Shown here: piece after piece, positions 1-10,615 of the stretch
How the letters are laid out: every line of letters starts with the position of its first letter
Position numbering within the stretch: the stretch's first letter is position 1
Origin: Bacillus sp. BGMRC 2118
GTDB taxonomy: Bacteria; Bacillota; Bacilli; Bacillales; SA4
NCBI GenBank assembly: GCA_008364785.1
Contig: VTTJ01000005.1
Location: 186,001 to 250,000 of the forward strand
DNA: 64,000 nucleotides
Direction of reading: 5' to 3'
Notes under the pieces: model-generated
What the model saw: the letters and a program-made list of their open reading frames with translations, nothing else
Databases searched by the model: none
What the model was told of the DNA's origin: nothing
Program-made: the position numbers and the translations under genes

Positions 1-880
1 ATGCAGCTAACTCCTCAGCATGCATAACTGAATCATTCTCACCACCAAATAGACCATACTCGAAGCTGACGCGTCTACCGGTTTTCTTAATGTAATAGCG
101 TATTGCCTCCATAAGATCAGGCAGCTTGTAAGCACGATTAATTGGCATGAGCTTACTTCTCAATTCAGTATTAGGTGCATGCAGTGATAATGCGAAGTTA
201 ATTTGTAATTGTTCGTCTGCAAATGCATAAATCTTCGGAATGATCCCACTAGTCGAAACTGTAATATGACGTGCACCAATATTTAAAGCTTTATCATGAT
301 TAATGATTTTTAAGAAAGAAAGCATATTATCGTAATTATCAAATGGTTCACCTATACCCATTATTACGACATGACTTACTCTTTCTCCTTTTTCATCTAG
401 CGCTTTTTGTACATTTACTACTTGTGCAACAATTTCACCAGCTTCCAAGTTACGCTTTAGTCCACCTAATGTTGATGCACAAAACGTACAACCGATTCTG
501 CACCCTACTTGAGTTGTTACACAAACAGAATTACCGTAATCATGTCTCATTAGTACTGTTTCAATTGAATACCCATCATGAAGCTCAAATAAGAATTTGA
601 TTGTACCATCTTTTGATTCTTGCTTGACGATCGTCTTTAACGTGGTAAGAGTAAAAGCTTCTGCAAGCTTTTTCTGTAAGTCTTTCGAAATATTTGTCAT
701 CTCCTCAAAAGAAGAGATACGTTTTGAATATAACCATTCAAATATTTGATTTGCTCTAAACTTGGGTTCACCATTTTCTTTTAACCAGGCTTCTAATTCT
801 TCTAGACGTAATGAATAAATCGAAGGGATAATTTCCTTTTTCTCTTGTTTGTTTGCTATTGTTGTTATTTCTCTTTCCAC
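1..880 (-). CDS. rlmN: RlmN, 23S rRNA/tRNA adenine-C2 methyltransferase (partial, 3' end outside window)
   Basis: Radical-SAM enzyme that methylates C2 of adenine in 23S rRNA and some tRNAs. Translating the minus strand from a GTG at 880 gives an uninterrupted frame to the window edge, about 293 codons of an expected 350-360; the C-terminus lies outside. The N-terminal part ([16 protein letters not shown]) and the radical-SAM cluster motif [10 protein letters not shown] (CX3CX2C), followed by GGLKRN and the [12 protein letters not shown] segment, are typical of the family. The GTG start sits 2 bases after the rsmB stop, with a weak GGGTG ribosome-binding site inside the end of rsmB. It continues the def-fmt-rsmB translation/rRNA modification operon. 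Confidence 0.93.
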   Translation of the reverse strand, partial: MEREITTIANKQEKKEIIPSIYSLRLEELEAWLKENGEPKFRANQIFEWLYSKRISSFEEMTNISKDLQKKLAEAFTLTTLKTIVKQESKDGTIKFLFELHDGYSIETVLMRHDYGNSVCVTTQVGCRIGCTFCASTLGGLKRNLEAGEIVAQVVNVQKALDEKGERVSHVVIMGIGEPFDNYDNMLSFLKIINHDKALNIGARHITVSTSGIIPKIYAFADEQLQINFALSLHAPNTELRSKLMPINRAYKLPDLMEAIRYYIKKTGRRVSFEYGLFGGENDSVMHAEELAA

Positions 881-882
881 AA

Positions 883-2244
883 TTACACCCGCTTTCGTAA
901 ACATGCGATGAAAAATCCATCAGTGCCAAAATGATGCGGCAATATTTGAATTTGTCCATCTTTTATTTCTTGTTTAATCTTAACTTTTTCCGGCAGTCGA
1001 TCTAATAATTCGACATCTAGTTCATAATCAGTATGGTCAATTAAGAACTTTTTCACAACCTCTTCATTTTCTTCTTTGTCCATCGTACAAGTTGAATATA
1101 CGAGAGTGCCACCTTTTTTCAATAACGGGGCAACTGAGGATAATATGGTAGATTGAATAGTAGATAAGTGATGAATGTCTTGTTCTTTCTTTTGGTATTT
1201 GATATCTGGTTTTCTACGAATTACTCCTAGTCCGGAACATGGAGCATCCACTAATATTCTATCAAACGTCTCATTCTCAAATTTTTCTTTTAATTTACGA
1301 CTATCCATAGCAATCGTCTCTACATTTGAGAGCTGTAATCTACTTACTTGCTCATTAATAAGTTTCACCTTATGTTCATGTAAATCAACTGAAACGACTT
1401 TCCCGCTGTTGTTCATAAGTTCTGCGATATGTGTCGTTTTTCCACCAGGTGCTGCGCAGCTATCTAGAACGTAATCATCTGGTTTTGGACTTAATGCTTT
1501 CGCTACTAACATCGAGCTTTCATCCTGAACAGTTAGAAAACCTCTTTTATAGTTATCAGATAATGCTAGGTTTCCTTTTTCAACCTTTATTGCATCATCT
1601 GCCAGATCGCCGGTACTCGCAATAATTCCTTCTGCCTCGAGTTTTTCCAACAGCTCGTCTTTTGTAGTTTTCGTGATATTCACACGGGCAGTTGATATAG
1701 GTGGCTGCAATGTTGATTCACAAAATAATTTTGTTTGCTCAAGTCCATATTGATTGGTCCATCTTTGAACAAGCCATAATGGAAAACTCATCTCAATAGA
1801 GAGTCTTTCAACAGGATCTGAAATAGATTCAAAGGATGGTGTTCCTTCCCTTTGGATAGAACGCATGACACCGTTTACCATAGAGGTAATTCCTTTGTGG
1901 CCTCGTTTCTTCGCAATTTCAACTGCCTCATAGATAGCCGCATGATCTGGAACCCTAGATAAATAAATCATTTGATAGAGTGTTAAGCGAAGAAGCACTA
2001 AAACCCATTCTTGCAGCTTTTGGGGATTTTTTAGAAATGGCTTCATATAGTAATCAAGTGTTAATTTCCTCTGTATTGTTCCATACACGATTTCTGTTAG
2101 TAGTCCAATATCTTTTTGAGGAATTTGACTACGCTTAATGGATTGGTTCAGAAGCAGATTGCTGTATGCTTGATTTCGTTCAATTTGAAGGAGGATATCT
2201 AAGGCAAGCTCCCTCACATTTTTTATTTTAGTTTGTGTCTTCAT
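883..2244 (-). CDS. rsmB: RsmB, 16S rRNA m5C967 methyltransferase
   Basis: SAM-dependent cytosine-C5 methyltransferase of 16S rRNA (Sun/YloM family), 453 aa. A NusB-like RNA-binding domain fills about residues 1-140. The Rossmann methyltransferase domain carries [10 protein letters not shown] (about 260), VDAPCSGLG (about 335) and [12 protein letters not shown] (about 390); the last two contain the two cysteines of the m5C mechanism. I chose ATG 2244, which has AGGAG six bases upstream; an in-frame TTG at 2250 is also open. The gene overlaps the end of fmt by 17 bp, so it is probably translationally coupled in the priA-def-fmt-rsmB-rlmN operon. Confidence 0.93.
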   Translation of the reverse strand: MKTQTKIKNVRELALDILLQIERNQAYSNLLLNQSIKRSQIPQKDIGLLTEIVYGTIQRKLTLDYYMKPFLKNPQKLQEWVLVLLRLTLYQMIYLSRVPDHAAIYEAVEIAKKRGHKGITSMVNGVMRSIQREGTPSFESISDPVERLSIEMSFPLWLVQRWTNQYGLEQTKLFCESTLQPPISTARVNITKTTKDELLEKLEAEGIIASTGDLADDAIKVEKGNLALSDNYKRGFLTVQDESSMLVAKALSPKPDDYVLDSCAAPGGKTTHIAELMNNSGKVVSVDLHEHKVKLINEQVSRLQLSNVETIAMDSRKLKEKFENETFDRILVDAPCSGLGVIRRKPDIKYQKKEQDIHHLSTIQSTILSSVAPLLKKGGTLVYSTCTMDKEENEEVVKKFLIDHTDYELDVELLDRLPEKVKIKQEIKDGQIQILPHHFGTDGFFIACLRKRV

Positions 2245-3190
2245 GTTCAACTCCTAATTGTGTTCCTACTGCAAGTGTAGACCCCATTCCTCGTAAAAAC
2301 TGCTCAGCACTCATTTTCGTTTTTCCAGATGGCTGGATTTCAGTTAATTTGATTGCTATGTCGTTTCCTGTACCGACAACAATTCCATCAGTTTCTATAT
2401 GAAGGATTTGGCCAGGCTTTGCCTTACTAGTAACGCTCAACTTTTCTCCCCACCATACCTTAAGTGGTTGTCCATTTAAAGTGGTGTAGGCAACTGGCCA
2501 TGGGTGTAAGCCACGAATGTGATTATAGATAACTTCACCGCTTTCGTTCCAATTAATGCGCTCTTGCTCTCTTTTAATGTTATATGCAAACGTTGCCTCT
2601 TCTTCAGCTTGCTTGATGGGTGTGATTTCATTGTTAATAAGTTTTGGTATTGTTTCAGATAATAATTCTGAGCCGGCAACACTCAACTTATCGTGTAAGC
2701 TTCCTACATGATCATCCTCTAAAATCGGTACCTCTACTTGAGTTAAAATGTCACCTGCATCCAGTTTCTCTACCATATACATAATTGTGACACCTGTTTT
2801 CTCTTTCCCTTGTATAATTGAATAATGAATAGGCGCACCTCCGCGCAGCTCTGGCAATAAAGAAGCATGTACATTAATACACCCTAATCTCGGTGCTATC
2901 AGTAATGCCTTAGGTAGTATTTGACCAAATGCTGCCGTTACAATTAGATCAGCACCTAAATCTATTACCTTCTGATATTCTTCTTCAAGACGTATTCTTT
3001 CTGGTTGAAAAACAGGAATATTATGCTTCAAAGCCTCAACCTTGACTGGTGGTGGGGTTAACACTTTCTTTCTTCCTTTTGGCCGATCGGGCTGTGTGAC
3101 AACTCCTACAACTTCATAACCATCAGCTAGCAGCCTCTGTAATACCAGAACGGAAAAGTCCGGTGTACCCATAAAGACAACTTTCAACAT
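2228..3190 (-). CDS. fmt: Methionyl-tRNA formyltransferase
   Basis: Transfers a formyl group from 10-formyl-THF to initiator Met-tRNA. The 320-aa protein begins [14 protein letters not shown] and has the formyltransferase core [17 protein letters not shown] (catalytic Asn-His region, around residue 107) and ITIMYM/LDAGDI segments. The C-terminal OB-fold domain follows about residue 210. ATG 3190 directly follows the def stop codon and has a strong AAGGAGG site upstream. def and fmt together complete the formyl-methionine cycle. Confidence 0.96.
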   Translation of the reverse strand: MLKVVFMGTPDFSVLVLQRLLADGYEVVGVVTQPDRPKGRKKVLTPPPVKVEALKHNIPVFQPERIRLEEEYQKVIDLGADLIVTAAFGQILPKALLIAPRLGCINVHASLLPELRGGAPIHYSIIQGKEKTGVTIMYMVEKLDAGDILTQVEVPILEDDHVGSLHDKLSVAGSELLSETIPKLINNEITPIKQAEEEATFAYNIKREQERINWNESGEVIYNHIRGLHPWPVAYTTLNGQPLKVWWGEKLSVTSKAKPGQILHIETDGIVVGTGNDIAIKLTEIQPSGKTKMSAEQFLRGMGSTLAVGTQLGVEHEDTN

Positions 3191-3664
3191 CTATTCATCC
3201 TCCTTACCTTCATCTGTATATAACGATATCGCTTTAGTTGGAAATAGAATTCCATTTAAATGATCCAGTTCATGTTGAATGACACGTGCAAAGAAATCAG
3301 TTGCTTCAAACAACATCATTTTTCCCATTTTATCTTGGGCTCTCACCTTTATCATTGAAGATCGTTCAACATCACCAAATAAGCCTGGAAAACTTAGACA
3401 GCCCTCAGGACCAATTTGACTTCCTGATTTGTTTATTATAACTGGGTTGATAAGATCAATGATTCTCCCATCATCGTCCTCTACAACTGCAATTTGTTTT
3501 CTTATACCTATTTGGGGTGCTGCTAATCCCACACCATCAGATTCAATCATTGTTATATGCATATCTCTTAAAAGACTTCGCAATTCTTTATCAAATACAG
3601 TAACCTTCTCACATTCTACTTGAAGAATATCATCAGGAAACATCACTATTTCTCGTTTACCCAT
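3191..3664 (-). CDS. def: Peptide deformylase
   Basis: Removes the N-formyl group from nascent proteins; metalloenzyme of 157 aa. The three deformylase motifs are present: GVGLAAPQ (about residue 44), EGCLSF (about 92) and the metal-binding HELDH (about 131). ATG 3664 has GAGGG upstream. It lies between priA and fmt with 16 bp and 0 bp spacing, as in other Bacillaceae. Confidence 0.96.
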   Translation of the reverse strand: MGKREIVMFPDDILQVECEKVTVFDKELRSLLRDMHITMIESDGVGLAAPQIGIRKQIAVVEDDDGRIIDLINPVIINKSGSQIGPEGCLSFPGLFGDVERSSMIKVRAQDKMGKMMLFEATDFFARVIQHELDHLNGILFPTKAISLYTDEGKEDE

Positions 3665-3680
3665 GTTGTTTTACCCTCAT

Positions 3681-6113
3681 TTACATCATCATATATGGAT
3701 TCATATCAACAGTAATCTGCAAATCCTGCCCGATTTCACGTTGATAATGATCAAGAACTTCTCTTAAAACATCCTTTAATCTTGGTTCATCCTTGTATTT
3801 TATCATGCATTGATAACGATATCTATTTTTGATCCTTGGTATAGGAGAAGCAGCAGGTCCTAGAACGATAGATTTATTCGATAGATGTGACCTCATATAG
3901 GTTGAGATCTTCTCCGTAACTGCTACCACTTTTGTAATTTCAGGATGAGAAACTGTTATTAATGTCATAAAATAAAAAGGTGGATATTGATGTACCTTCC
4001 TCATCATCATCTCTTGTGTGTAAAAATCATTATAGTTATGACCACTTGCAAGTTGGATACTATAGTGCTCTGGGGTATACGTCTGAATGACAACTTCCCC
4101 AGGAAGATCATGTCTCCCGGCTCTACCACTCACCTGAGTTAGGAGTTGAAATGTCTTCTCACTAGAACGTAGATCAGGGAGATGCAGCATCGTATCCGCA
4201 GTAAGCACTCCTACAAGCGTTACTTTTGGAAAGTCTAGACCTTTTGCAATCATTTGTGTACCTAAGAGAATATCAGCTTTTCCTTCACCAAATGCAGTGA
4301 GTAGTTTTTCGTGAGATCCCTTTTTACTTGTCGTATCCACATCCATTCGAATGATGCGTGCTTCTGGGAGGAGTTTTCCAATCTCTTCTTCAACTTTTTG
4401 GGTACCTGTGCCAAAGAATCGAATGTGCTCACTGTGACAAGATGGACAAGTACTCGGTGCTTTCTCTTCATGACCACAATAATGACATTTCACGAGATTT
4501 TGACTTCTATGATACGTTAATGAAATATCACAATCAGAGCAATTCACAACAAATCCACAGTCTCGACACATAATAAAGGTAGAATATCCACGCCTATTTA
4601 AAAATAATACTGTCTGTTCACCTTTTGCTAGACGGCTCTGTAGTTTCTCAAATAAAAGTTCCGAAAACATTGATCGGTTACCGGTTCTTAACTCTTCTCT
4701 CATATCAACAATGTCTACTTTAGGCATTTCTTTCTCATGCATACGTTTGGCTAGTGTTAATAGGTGATAGACTCCTTTTTTTGCTCTGGCAAAGGATTCT
4801 AATGTTGGAGTGGCACTGCCAAGTACAACAGGACACTGATGATATTGACCGCGATAAATGGCTACATCCCTTGCATGGTACCGTGGATTTTCTTCTTGTT
4901 TATAACTAGATTCATGCTCTTCATCGATAATAATAATTCCAATATTCTCAAACGGAGCAAAAATTGCAGATCGCGCCCCTACCACAACATTGACTTCTTT
5001 ACGATAAATTTTTCTCCATTCATCATACTTTTCGCCAACTGAAAGTCCACTATGCAAGACTGCTACACTTGAGCCAAATCTACCTTTAAACCGCTCTACC
5101 ATTTGAGGAGTTAACGAAATTTCCGGCACTAGCACAATAGCTTGTTGGCCTTTTTTTAATACTTGTTCAATAGATTGTAGATACACTTCTGTTTTACCGC
5201 TTCCTGTCACTCCATACAGCAAATAAGTTTCGTGTTGATTAGATTCAATGGAAGAAAGAATGGGTGCAATTGCACTTGATTGTTCTTCTGTCAATGGCAG
5301 GGGGCTTGTACGCTTAAATTCTCTATGTGAATAGGGATCTCGGTATATTTCCTTGTTTTTTTCTAGCAGGATACTTTTATCAAGTAACGTTTTAATAGGC
5401 GCATCTGTTATCTTTAACTGTTCTTTCAAATCAATACGAGAGATCTCTTTTATATTATTCTTACTAAAGTAGTCAATTACAATCTTTTGCCTTACAGCTT
5501 GGGCAGGTAACGTACGAACAAGCTCTGAAGCTTCTTCTTGGGAAATATTCAGGGAAAGCACCCGATGTGTTTTCTTTTTACCTTTTGCCTTTACAACATA
5601 CTCTACGCCTAAAAAGCCACGTTTCAACTCTTTTTGTATGGCACGAACAAAATCAGGATTTTCCTCAACTTCAGCCCAGTTGATTACTTCATTTTTTTGA
5701 AAGAGTGGTTGTAGTATTGGTGATAACTCTGTCAGGAAGTCTTTGTTTATTACTGTAATTTCCTTTTCGTATTTAGCCTTTAATGCTGCCGGTAGCATCG
5801 CTTGAAAGGATGAGATTTGATAGCTTAATGTTTGTTCAGTTACCCATTGACCTAGTTGTAGTAATTCTTCATTTAAAATTGGCTCTACATCTAGAATCTT
5901 CTGGATAGACTTTAGTTTCTTCACTTCTGTCTTCTCTTCAATACCAATGACAAATCCCTGTAGATTACGTGGACCGAAGGGGACAATGACTCGAATACCC
6001 GGTTTGATTAAATCTTGATAATGTTCAGGCACTAAATAATCAAATGGTCGATCCGTTTGCATAGCAGGGACATCAACAATTACTTTGGCAATCAGCATTC
6101 CTTTTGTTTCCAT
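3681..6113 (-). CDS. priA: Primosomal protein N' (PriA), replication restart helicase
   Basis: 3'-5' DNA helicase that reloads the replisome at stalled forks. The 810-aa protein has an N-terminal DNA-binding region (IVDVPAMQTDRPFDY), Walker A GVTGSGKT (301-308), DEEH box (397-400), and a zinc-binding stretch with paired cysteines at about 515-560 (CRDC, CSDC, CHYC, CPSC). The helicase C domain follows with QMIAKGLDFP and the QVSGRAGR motif. The first ATG, 6113, overlaps coaBC by 22 bp. An in-frame ATG at 6098 (MLIAKVIVDV) matches the B. subtilis N-terminus better but has a poorer ribosome-binding site. Confidence 0.95.
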   Translation of the reverse strand: METKGMLIAKVIVDVPAMQTDRPFDYLVPEHYQDLIKPGIRVIVPFGPRNLQGFVIGIEEKTEVKKLKSIQKILDVEPILNEELLQLGQWVTEQTLSYQISSFQAMLPAALKAKYEKEITVINKDFLTELSPILQPLFQKNEVINWAEVEENPDFVRAIQKELKRGFLGVEYVVKAKGKKKTHRVLSLNISQEEASELVRTLPAQAVRQKIVIDYFSKNNIKEISRIDLKEQLKITDAPIKTLLDKSILLEKNKEIYRDPYSHREFKRTSPLPLTEEQSSAIAPILSSIESNQHETYLLYGVTGSGKTEVYLQSIEQVLKKGQQAIVLVPEISLTPQMVERFKGRFGSSVAVLHSGLSVGEKYDEWRKIYRKEVNVVVGARSAIFAPFENIGIIIIDEEHESSYKQEENPRYHARDVAIYRGQYHQCPVVLGSATPTLESFARAKKGVYHLLTLAKRMHEKEMPKVDIVDMREELRTGNRSMFSELLFEKLQSRLAKGEQTVLFLNRRGYSTFIMCRDCGFVVNCSDCDISLTYHRSQNLVKCHYCGHEEKAPSTCPSCHSEHIRFFGTGTQKVEEEIGKLLPEARIIRMDVDTTSKKGSHEKLLTAFGEGKADILLGTQMIAKGLDFPKVTLVGVLTADTMLHLPDLRSSEKTFQLLTQVSGRAGRHDLPGEVVIQTYTPEHYSIQLASGHNYNDFYTQEMMMRKVHQYPPFYFMTLITVSHPEITKVVAVTEKISTYMRSHLSNKSIVLGPAASPIPRIKNRYRYQCMIKYKDEPRLKDVLREVLDHYQREIGQDLQITVDMNPYMMM

Positions 6114-7294
6114 AGCCTTTCAACCTCATGTAATAAGTGAAGAGCAACCTCTTTTTTTGGCATCTTCGATAACTGCTCCATCGTCTCATCACGACGAAAA
6201 AACGTAACGATGTTCGTATCTGTTTGGAAGCCGGCTCCCTCTTCTGTTATGTTGTTTGCCACAACTAAATCGAGATTTTTAGATAGGAGCTTCTTCTTCG
6301 CATATTCTTCTACATTGCCAGTCTCGGCTGCAAAACCAATTAATATTTTCTTTCCCTTCATTGTACCCAGAGTTTTTAATATATCAGTTGTCCGCTCAAA
6401 TTCAACAGTTAAAGTTCCTTCTTGTTTTTTCATTTTCTCATTATATGAAACTGACGGTCGATAGTCAGCAACTGCTGCTGATTTAATGACAACATCTTGG
6501 TCATTAAATTGCTCGATTACCTTTTCATACATTTCCTCGGCAGATTCTACTGAAATGAGCTTTACATTATTTGGAGCAGGTAGATTCGTTGGTCCAGATA
6601 CGAGAGTCACTGAAGCACCAAGCTTTGCTGCTTGTTCAGCAATGGCATACCCCATTTTTCCTGAGGAAAGATTTGAAAAGAAACGAACAGGGTCAAGTTT
6701 TTCACGGGTAGGTCCAGCTGTTACTAACAAATTTAAGCCCTTTAATTGTGCTTTCACTATGAAGAAGTCTTCAATTAGGCTAGTAATCTTCTCTGGATCC
6801 TCAAGTCTTCCTTTCCCAACATACCCACAAGCTAAGTAACCTTCAGAAGGTTCGATAAAGCGGTAACCATCGTTATATAATGTCTTAATGTTTCTCTTCA
6901 CAGCCTGATTTTCATACATATTTACATTCATTGCCGGAGCAATCCATATTGGTGCTTTTGTCGCTAGAATTGTAGTCGTTACCATATCATCAACAATACC
7001 GTTTGCAAGCTTACCAATCATATTTGCAGTAGCAGGTGCAACGACTACTAAATCTGCCCAATCGGCTAAATCAATATGAGCAATCTTCGTCGCATCTTTT
7101 TCATCAAACGTATCTGTATATACAGGATTTCTTGATAATGCCTGAAATGTTAGTGGAGTGACAAATTCTGTTGCTGACTGTGTCATAATAACTTTTACAT
7201 TAAAATTAGCTTGCACTAGTTTACTTGTTAACGCAGCCGCCTTATAGACAGCTATTCCCCCGCTAACACAAAGTAGTATATTTTTCTTCAACAC
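6092..7294 (-). CDS. coaBC: Bifunctional CoaBC (phosphopantothenoylcysteine synthetase/decarboxylase)
   Basis: Catalyses two steps of coenzyme A synthesis: CTP-dependent ligation of cysteine to 4'-phosphopantothenate (CoaB), then decarboxylation on an FMN flavoprotein (CoaC). The CoaC half starts with LCVSGGIAVYKAA and has HIDLADWADL and PAMNVNMYEN; the CoaB half begins near LVTAGPTREKLDPVRF. GTG 7294 is preferred because AGGGGAG lies just upstream and it gives the family N-terminus; the frame is open 15 codons further. 400 aa, the usual length. Confidence 0.94.
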   Translation of the reverse strand: MLKKNILLCVSGGIAVYKAAALTSKLVQANFNVKVIMTQSATEFVTPLTFQALSRNPVYTDTFDEKDATKIAHIDLADWADLVVVAPATANMIGKLANGIVDDMVTTTILATKAPIWIAPAMNVNMYENQAVKRNIKTLYNDGYRFIEPSEGYLACGYVGKGRLEDPEKITSLIEDFFIVKAQLKGLNLLVTAGPTREKLDPVRFFSNLSSGKMGYAIAEQAAKLGASVTLVSGPTNLPAPNNVKLISVESAEEMYEKVIEQFNDQDVVIKSAAVADYRPSVSYNEKMKKQEGTLTVEFERTTDILKTLGTMKGKKILIGFAAETGNVEEYAKKKLLSKNLDLVVANNITEEGAGFQTDTNIVTFFRRDETMEQLSKMPKKEVALHLLHEVERLWKQKEC

Positions 7295-7424
7295 CAATTC
7301 TCCCCTTTTTATAAAAGCATAAGTGCCAGTTTGATACAAAACGAATGATAGAATAGATTCATTTCTGTTGTATTTGAGTTTGAATGCTAGATACAGAATG
7401 TTGATTTATATCGGCCTTTCATAT

Positions 7425-7455
7425 TGAAAAAAACAACCTAAGGATAGGTTGTTAT
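7425..7455 (-). terminator. Intrinsic terminator after rpoZ
   Basis: A 9-bp stem (AACAACCTA / TAGGTTGTT) with a 4-5-base loop overlaps the rpoZ stop codon. On the minus strand it is followed by a run of seven T. It separates yloC-remA-gmk-rpoZ from coaBC-priA. Confidence 0.75.
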
Positions 7456-7688
7456 AGTTTTGCTTCTTCTGCCTCTTCTTCTGGAGATTTCGTATCATCT
7501 ACGCGCACGAGTAGTTCACCAGCTGAAATTTCTTCTAGTGCTTTTCCAACGAATTTATGAGATACAGGCTTATCAATAAGTAGTCCTTCTTTTTCTTGTA
7601 ATTTACGAGCACGTTTTGCCGCTACCGTTACAAGCTTATATTTCGAATCAACTTTATCCATTAATTTATCAATTGACGGGTATAACAT
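7452..7688 (-). CDS. rpoZ: RNA polymerase omega subunit
   Basis: Small RNA polymerase subunit (78 aa) that helps fold the beta' subunit. Seen: [27 protein letters not shown], the conserved family N-terminus, and the [15 protein letters not shown] region. ATG 7688 has GGAGG upstream. It follows gmk after 3 bp, the conserved gmk-rpoZ pairing. Confidence 0.95.
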   Translation of the reverse strand: MLYPSIDKLMDKVDSKYKLVTVAAKRARKLQEKEGLLIDKPVSHKFVGKALEEISAGELLVRVDDTKSPEEEAEEAKL

Positions 7689-7691
7689 AAT

Positions 7692-8318
<627 letters not shown>

Positions 8319-8582
8319 CTACCCTTCATCAGATAAATCATCTTTATTTACAAATCGCTGTGCTACCGTTTCTGGTTGTACAGCAGATAATATAATATGT
8401 CCACTGTCGGTAATAATTACGGCTCTCGTTCTGCGTCCATAAGTTGCGTCAATTAACACATTACGGTCGCGAGCTTCTTGAATCGTTCGTTTAATTGGAG
8501 CAGATTCAGGACTAACAATAGCAATAATACGATTTGCTGATACAATATTGCCAAATCCTATGTTGATCAGTTTAATACTCAT
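8319..8582 (-). CDS. remA: RemA, DUF370-family biofilm matrix regulator
   Basis: 87 aa, nearly invariant in Bacillaceae ([14 protein letters not shown]). In B. subtilis, RemA is a DNA-binding activator of biofilm matrix and osmoprotection genes. The segment [20 protein letters not shown] is characteristic. ATG 8582 has TAGGAGG upstream. It lies between yloC and gmk as in B. subtilis. Confidence 0.93.
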   Translation of the reverse strand: MSIKLINIGFGNIVSANRIIAIVSPESAPIKRTIQEARDRNVLIDATYGRRTRAVIITDSGHIILSAVQPETVAQRFVNKDDLSDEG

Positions 8583-8641
8583 TACGTCCTCCTAAAGTCA
8601 CAAATCTATTCTATCCTTGTTAGACAAGGAATATAAGCCAA

Positions 8642-9520
8642 TTATTCAATGTTTTGAACCTGTTCTTTAATTTTTTCAATTTTCGCTTTCATGTTAATTA
8701 CACATTCAGCAATTAAGATATCATTTGCCTTTGAACCAATTGTATTTACTTCACGATTCAATTCCTGTACTAAAAAATCCAGCTTTCTTCCGATTGCTCG
8801 TTCAGTACCATGAATGGTATTCGTAAATTGCAGCATATGACTTTTAATTCTTGTTATCTCTTCATTAATGTCAGCACGGTCAGCAAATATAGCCACCTCA
8901 GTAAGAATCCTTGCTTCATCGACTATACCTTCTGTGTACTCAGTAATCTTCTTATGAAGTCTTTCACGATATTGCTCAATGACTAGAGGTGCCTGTTTCG
9001 AGACCCTTTTACAACATTCTTCTATGTATAGGAGATTAGATTGTATATCTTCCAGAAGTTCTTGACCTTCAAGCTGTCTCATTTCAACCACTTGCTGAAT
9101 TGTTTCCGACACTGTAATCAATACATTCGCTTGAATATCTTCGTTTTGCTTTTCATGCTCGACAATCTCGAAGAATTCATCACGATAAAACAGACTTTCC
9201 ACCTTTTCCGGATCTGTTAAATCGTACCGTTCTTTTGCTGTTTGAATTGTATTGTAATATTGATCAAGTAATGACCAGTCTACATGTAATTCTCTAGAAG
9301 TTAGTGTTTTTCCTTCTATTGTAATAAACACTTCAATCCGTCCACGTTTCATTTCGTGTAAGATGAGTTTTTTTATCTTTTCCTCAAGGAACATTAGCTG
9401 TCTAGGTAATCGAGTCGTCACTTCACAAAATCTATGATTTACACTTTTTATCTCGACTGTAATTCGATAATCTCCATACTGATTTTGAACACGTCCAAAT
9501 CCAGTCATACTAGCTAGCAT
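8642..9520 (-). CDS. yloC: YicC/YloC-family endoribonuclease
   Basis: 292 aa; starts MLASMTGFGR, the family hallmark. The N-terminal YicC domain covers about 1-155 (VEIKSVNHRFCEV) and the C-terminal DUF1732 domain about 205-292 (RILTEVAIFADRADINEEI, FLVQELNREVNTIGSK). E. coli YicC is an RNase; the Bacillus homologue is inferred to be one. It is the first gene of a yloC-remA-gmk-rpoZ unit. Confidence 0.92.
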   Translation of the reverse strand: MLASMTGFGRVQNQYGDYRITVEIKSVNHRFCEVTTRLPRQLMFLEEKIKKLILHEMKRGRIEVFITIEGKTLTSRELHVDWSLLDQYYNTIQTAKERYDLTDPEKVESLFYRDEFFEIVEHEKQNEDIQANVLITVSETIQQVVEMRQLEGQELLEDIQSNLLYIEECCKRVSKQAPLVIEQYRERLHKKITEYTEGIVDEARILTEVAIFADRADINEEITRIKSHMLQFTNTIHGTERAIGRKLDFLVQELNREVNTIGSKANDILIAECVINMKAKIEKIKEQVQNIE

Positions 9521-9570
9521 CTTATCACATCCTAAATCCTAGTCAATTCATTTTATCACCAAACACAAGA

Positions 9571-9576
9571 ATTATA
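9571..9576 (-). promoter_or_regulatory. Putative -10 box for yloC
   Basis: A perfect TATAAT on the minus strand about 50 bp upstream of the yloC ATG. No good -35 is visible at 17 bp, so this is a weak call. Confidence 0.4.
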
Positions 9577-9669
9577 TAGTAAAAAGAAGTAGACACTACA
9601 TTATTCAAAAAAGACTGAAATTTCAAAACAGATTTTATATATGAAGTGTAACTTTCGTAGCAGCTATAT

Positions 9670-9688
9670 TAGTGTTACATTAACACTA
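9670..9688. promoter_or_regulatory. Perfect inverted repeat upstream of the Crp/Fnr-type gene
   Basis: TAGTGTTA-CAT-TAACACTA: two perfect 8-bp arms around a 3-bp spacer, ending 38 bp before ATG 9727. The position suits an operator of the regulator gene. The half-site AGTG resembles the box in front of hmp, but the half-site spacing is one base longer. Autoregulation is an inference. Confidence 0.5.
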
Positions 9689-9726
9689 TAACCATTTTGT
9701 ATAAGTTCTTAAATGGGGTGAAACGA

Positions 9727-10422
9727 ATGGATGATGTTAGGAAGTCCATAAAGGATACGTTGCGAAAATTTTCAATATTCAAAACCCTAACTGAACAAGA
9801 ACTCGAATCTATTGCCTTAATTTCTACTGTTCGCTGGTACAATCAGAAAATGATGGTCTTCATGCAAGAAGAGGTATTAGACCGAGTTTTCTTCATTCAA
9901 ACAGGAAAGGTAAAGGTTTATCGAACAGATATCAACGGGAATGAACAAATTATCTCAATTTTAGAAGATGGAGAGATGTTTCCCCATGTCGGTTTTTTTA
10001 GAAAAGGTAATTTCCCCGCTCATGCTGAAATTATAGAAAAATCTTCACTCATCGTAGTTCCGATTGAAGATTTTGAAGGAGTGTTATTGAATTCACCAGA
10101 GATGTGCATAAAGTTATTTAATGTACTTGGGGAAAAAATAGTGGATCTTCAGAATCGATTAGAAGAGCAAATATTACATAATACGTTTGAACAGATTGTC
10201 ATGCTTTTATTAAGGCTTTGTAAGACGAACGGGGTCCAAGAAGAGAATGATTATCGCCTTACCACACAGTTTACGAATCGTGAATTTGCAAATATGATTG
10301 GAACTTCACGGGAAACGGTGAGCCGAACACTCACTCAATTAAAGAAGGACAGCTTCATTAAAACTGACTCTGAAGGTTATTACTTAATTGATTATGATAA
10401 GCTACATAGTGAAATTTTATAA
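9727..10422 (+). CDS. Crp/Fnr-family transcriptional regulator
   Basis: 231 aa. A cyclic-nucleotide-binding-like beta-roll occupies about residues 20-125 (FFIQTGKVKVYR, ISILEDGEMFPHVGFF), then a dimerisation helix, then a winged helix-turn-helix (FTNREFANMIGTSRETVSRTLTQLKKD, about 180-206). The SRETVSR recognition helix is typical. Only two cysteines are present (in PEMC and LRLC), so there is no cysteine set for an Fnr-type iron-sulfur cluster; the signal is unknown. ATG 9727 has GGGGTGA six bases upstream; the frame is open 10 codons earlier. The gene is convergent with hmp. It is not at this locus in B. subtilis. I infer it controls hmp. Confidence 0.85.
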   Translation: MDDVRKSIKDTLRKFSIFKTLTEQELESIALISTVRWYNQKMMVFMQEEVLDRVFFIQTGKVKVYRTDINGNEQIISILEDGEMFPHVGFFRKGNFPAHAEIIEKSSLIVVPIEDFEGVLLNSPEMCIKLFNVLGEKIVDLQNRLEEQILHNTFEQIVMLLLRLCKTNGVQEENDYRLTTQFTNREFANMIGTSRETVSRTLTQLKKDSFIKTDSEGYYLIDYDKLHSEIL

Positions 10423-10431
10423 AAAAAGACC

Positions 10432-10571
10432 TTTTCGTATAGATTGTTGCTTTGCTTGAAAATCTCAGGTAGCCGTATTTTTACCTTAGTATCTAGGAAT
10501 TGCTATACATAAAGAAAGTTGCTCTTTTCTAATCCAACCTCGTCATTCTTCTATAACTGGTGTACAAAGAG
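10432..10571 (+). repeat. Dispersed intergenic repeat, copy A
   Basis: One of three related copies in the window (others at 32264-32402 and 49455-49612), all in the same orientation. It shares TTTTCGTATAGATTGTTGCT and then ACCTTAGTATCTAGG with copy C. It also shares CATAAAG-AGTTGCTCT-TTCTAATCC-ACCTC with C, and CTTTTCTAATCCA-CCTC plus ATAA-TGGT with B. It fills the space between the regulator gene and the hmp terminator. No convincing ORF. Confidence 0.75.
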
Positions 10572-10574
10572 CCT

Positions 10575-10613
10575 AAAAAAGATGGTAAGGATCCAATCCT
10601 TACCATCTTTTTT
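10575..10613. terminator. Bidirectional terminator between the Crp/Fnr gene and hmp
   Basis: A 13-bp perfect stem (AAGATGGTAAGGA / TCCTTACCATCTT) with a 5-base loop, flanked by A-run and T-run so that both strands end in a U tract. It can stop both convergent genes. Confidence 0.85.
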
Positions 10614-10615
10614 TG

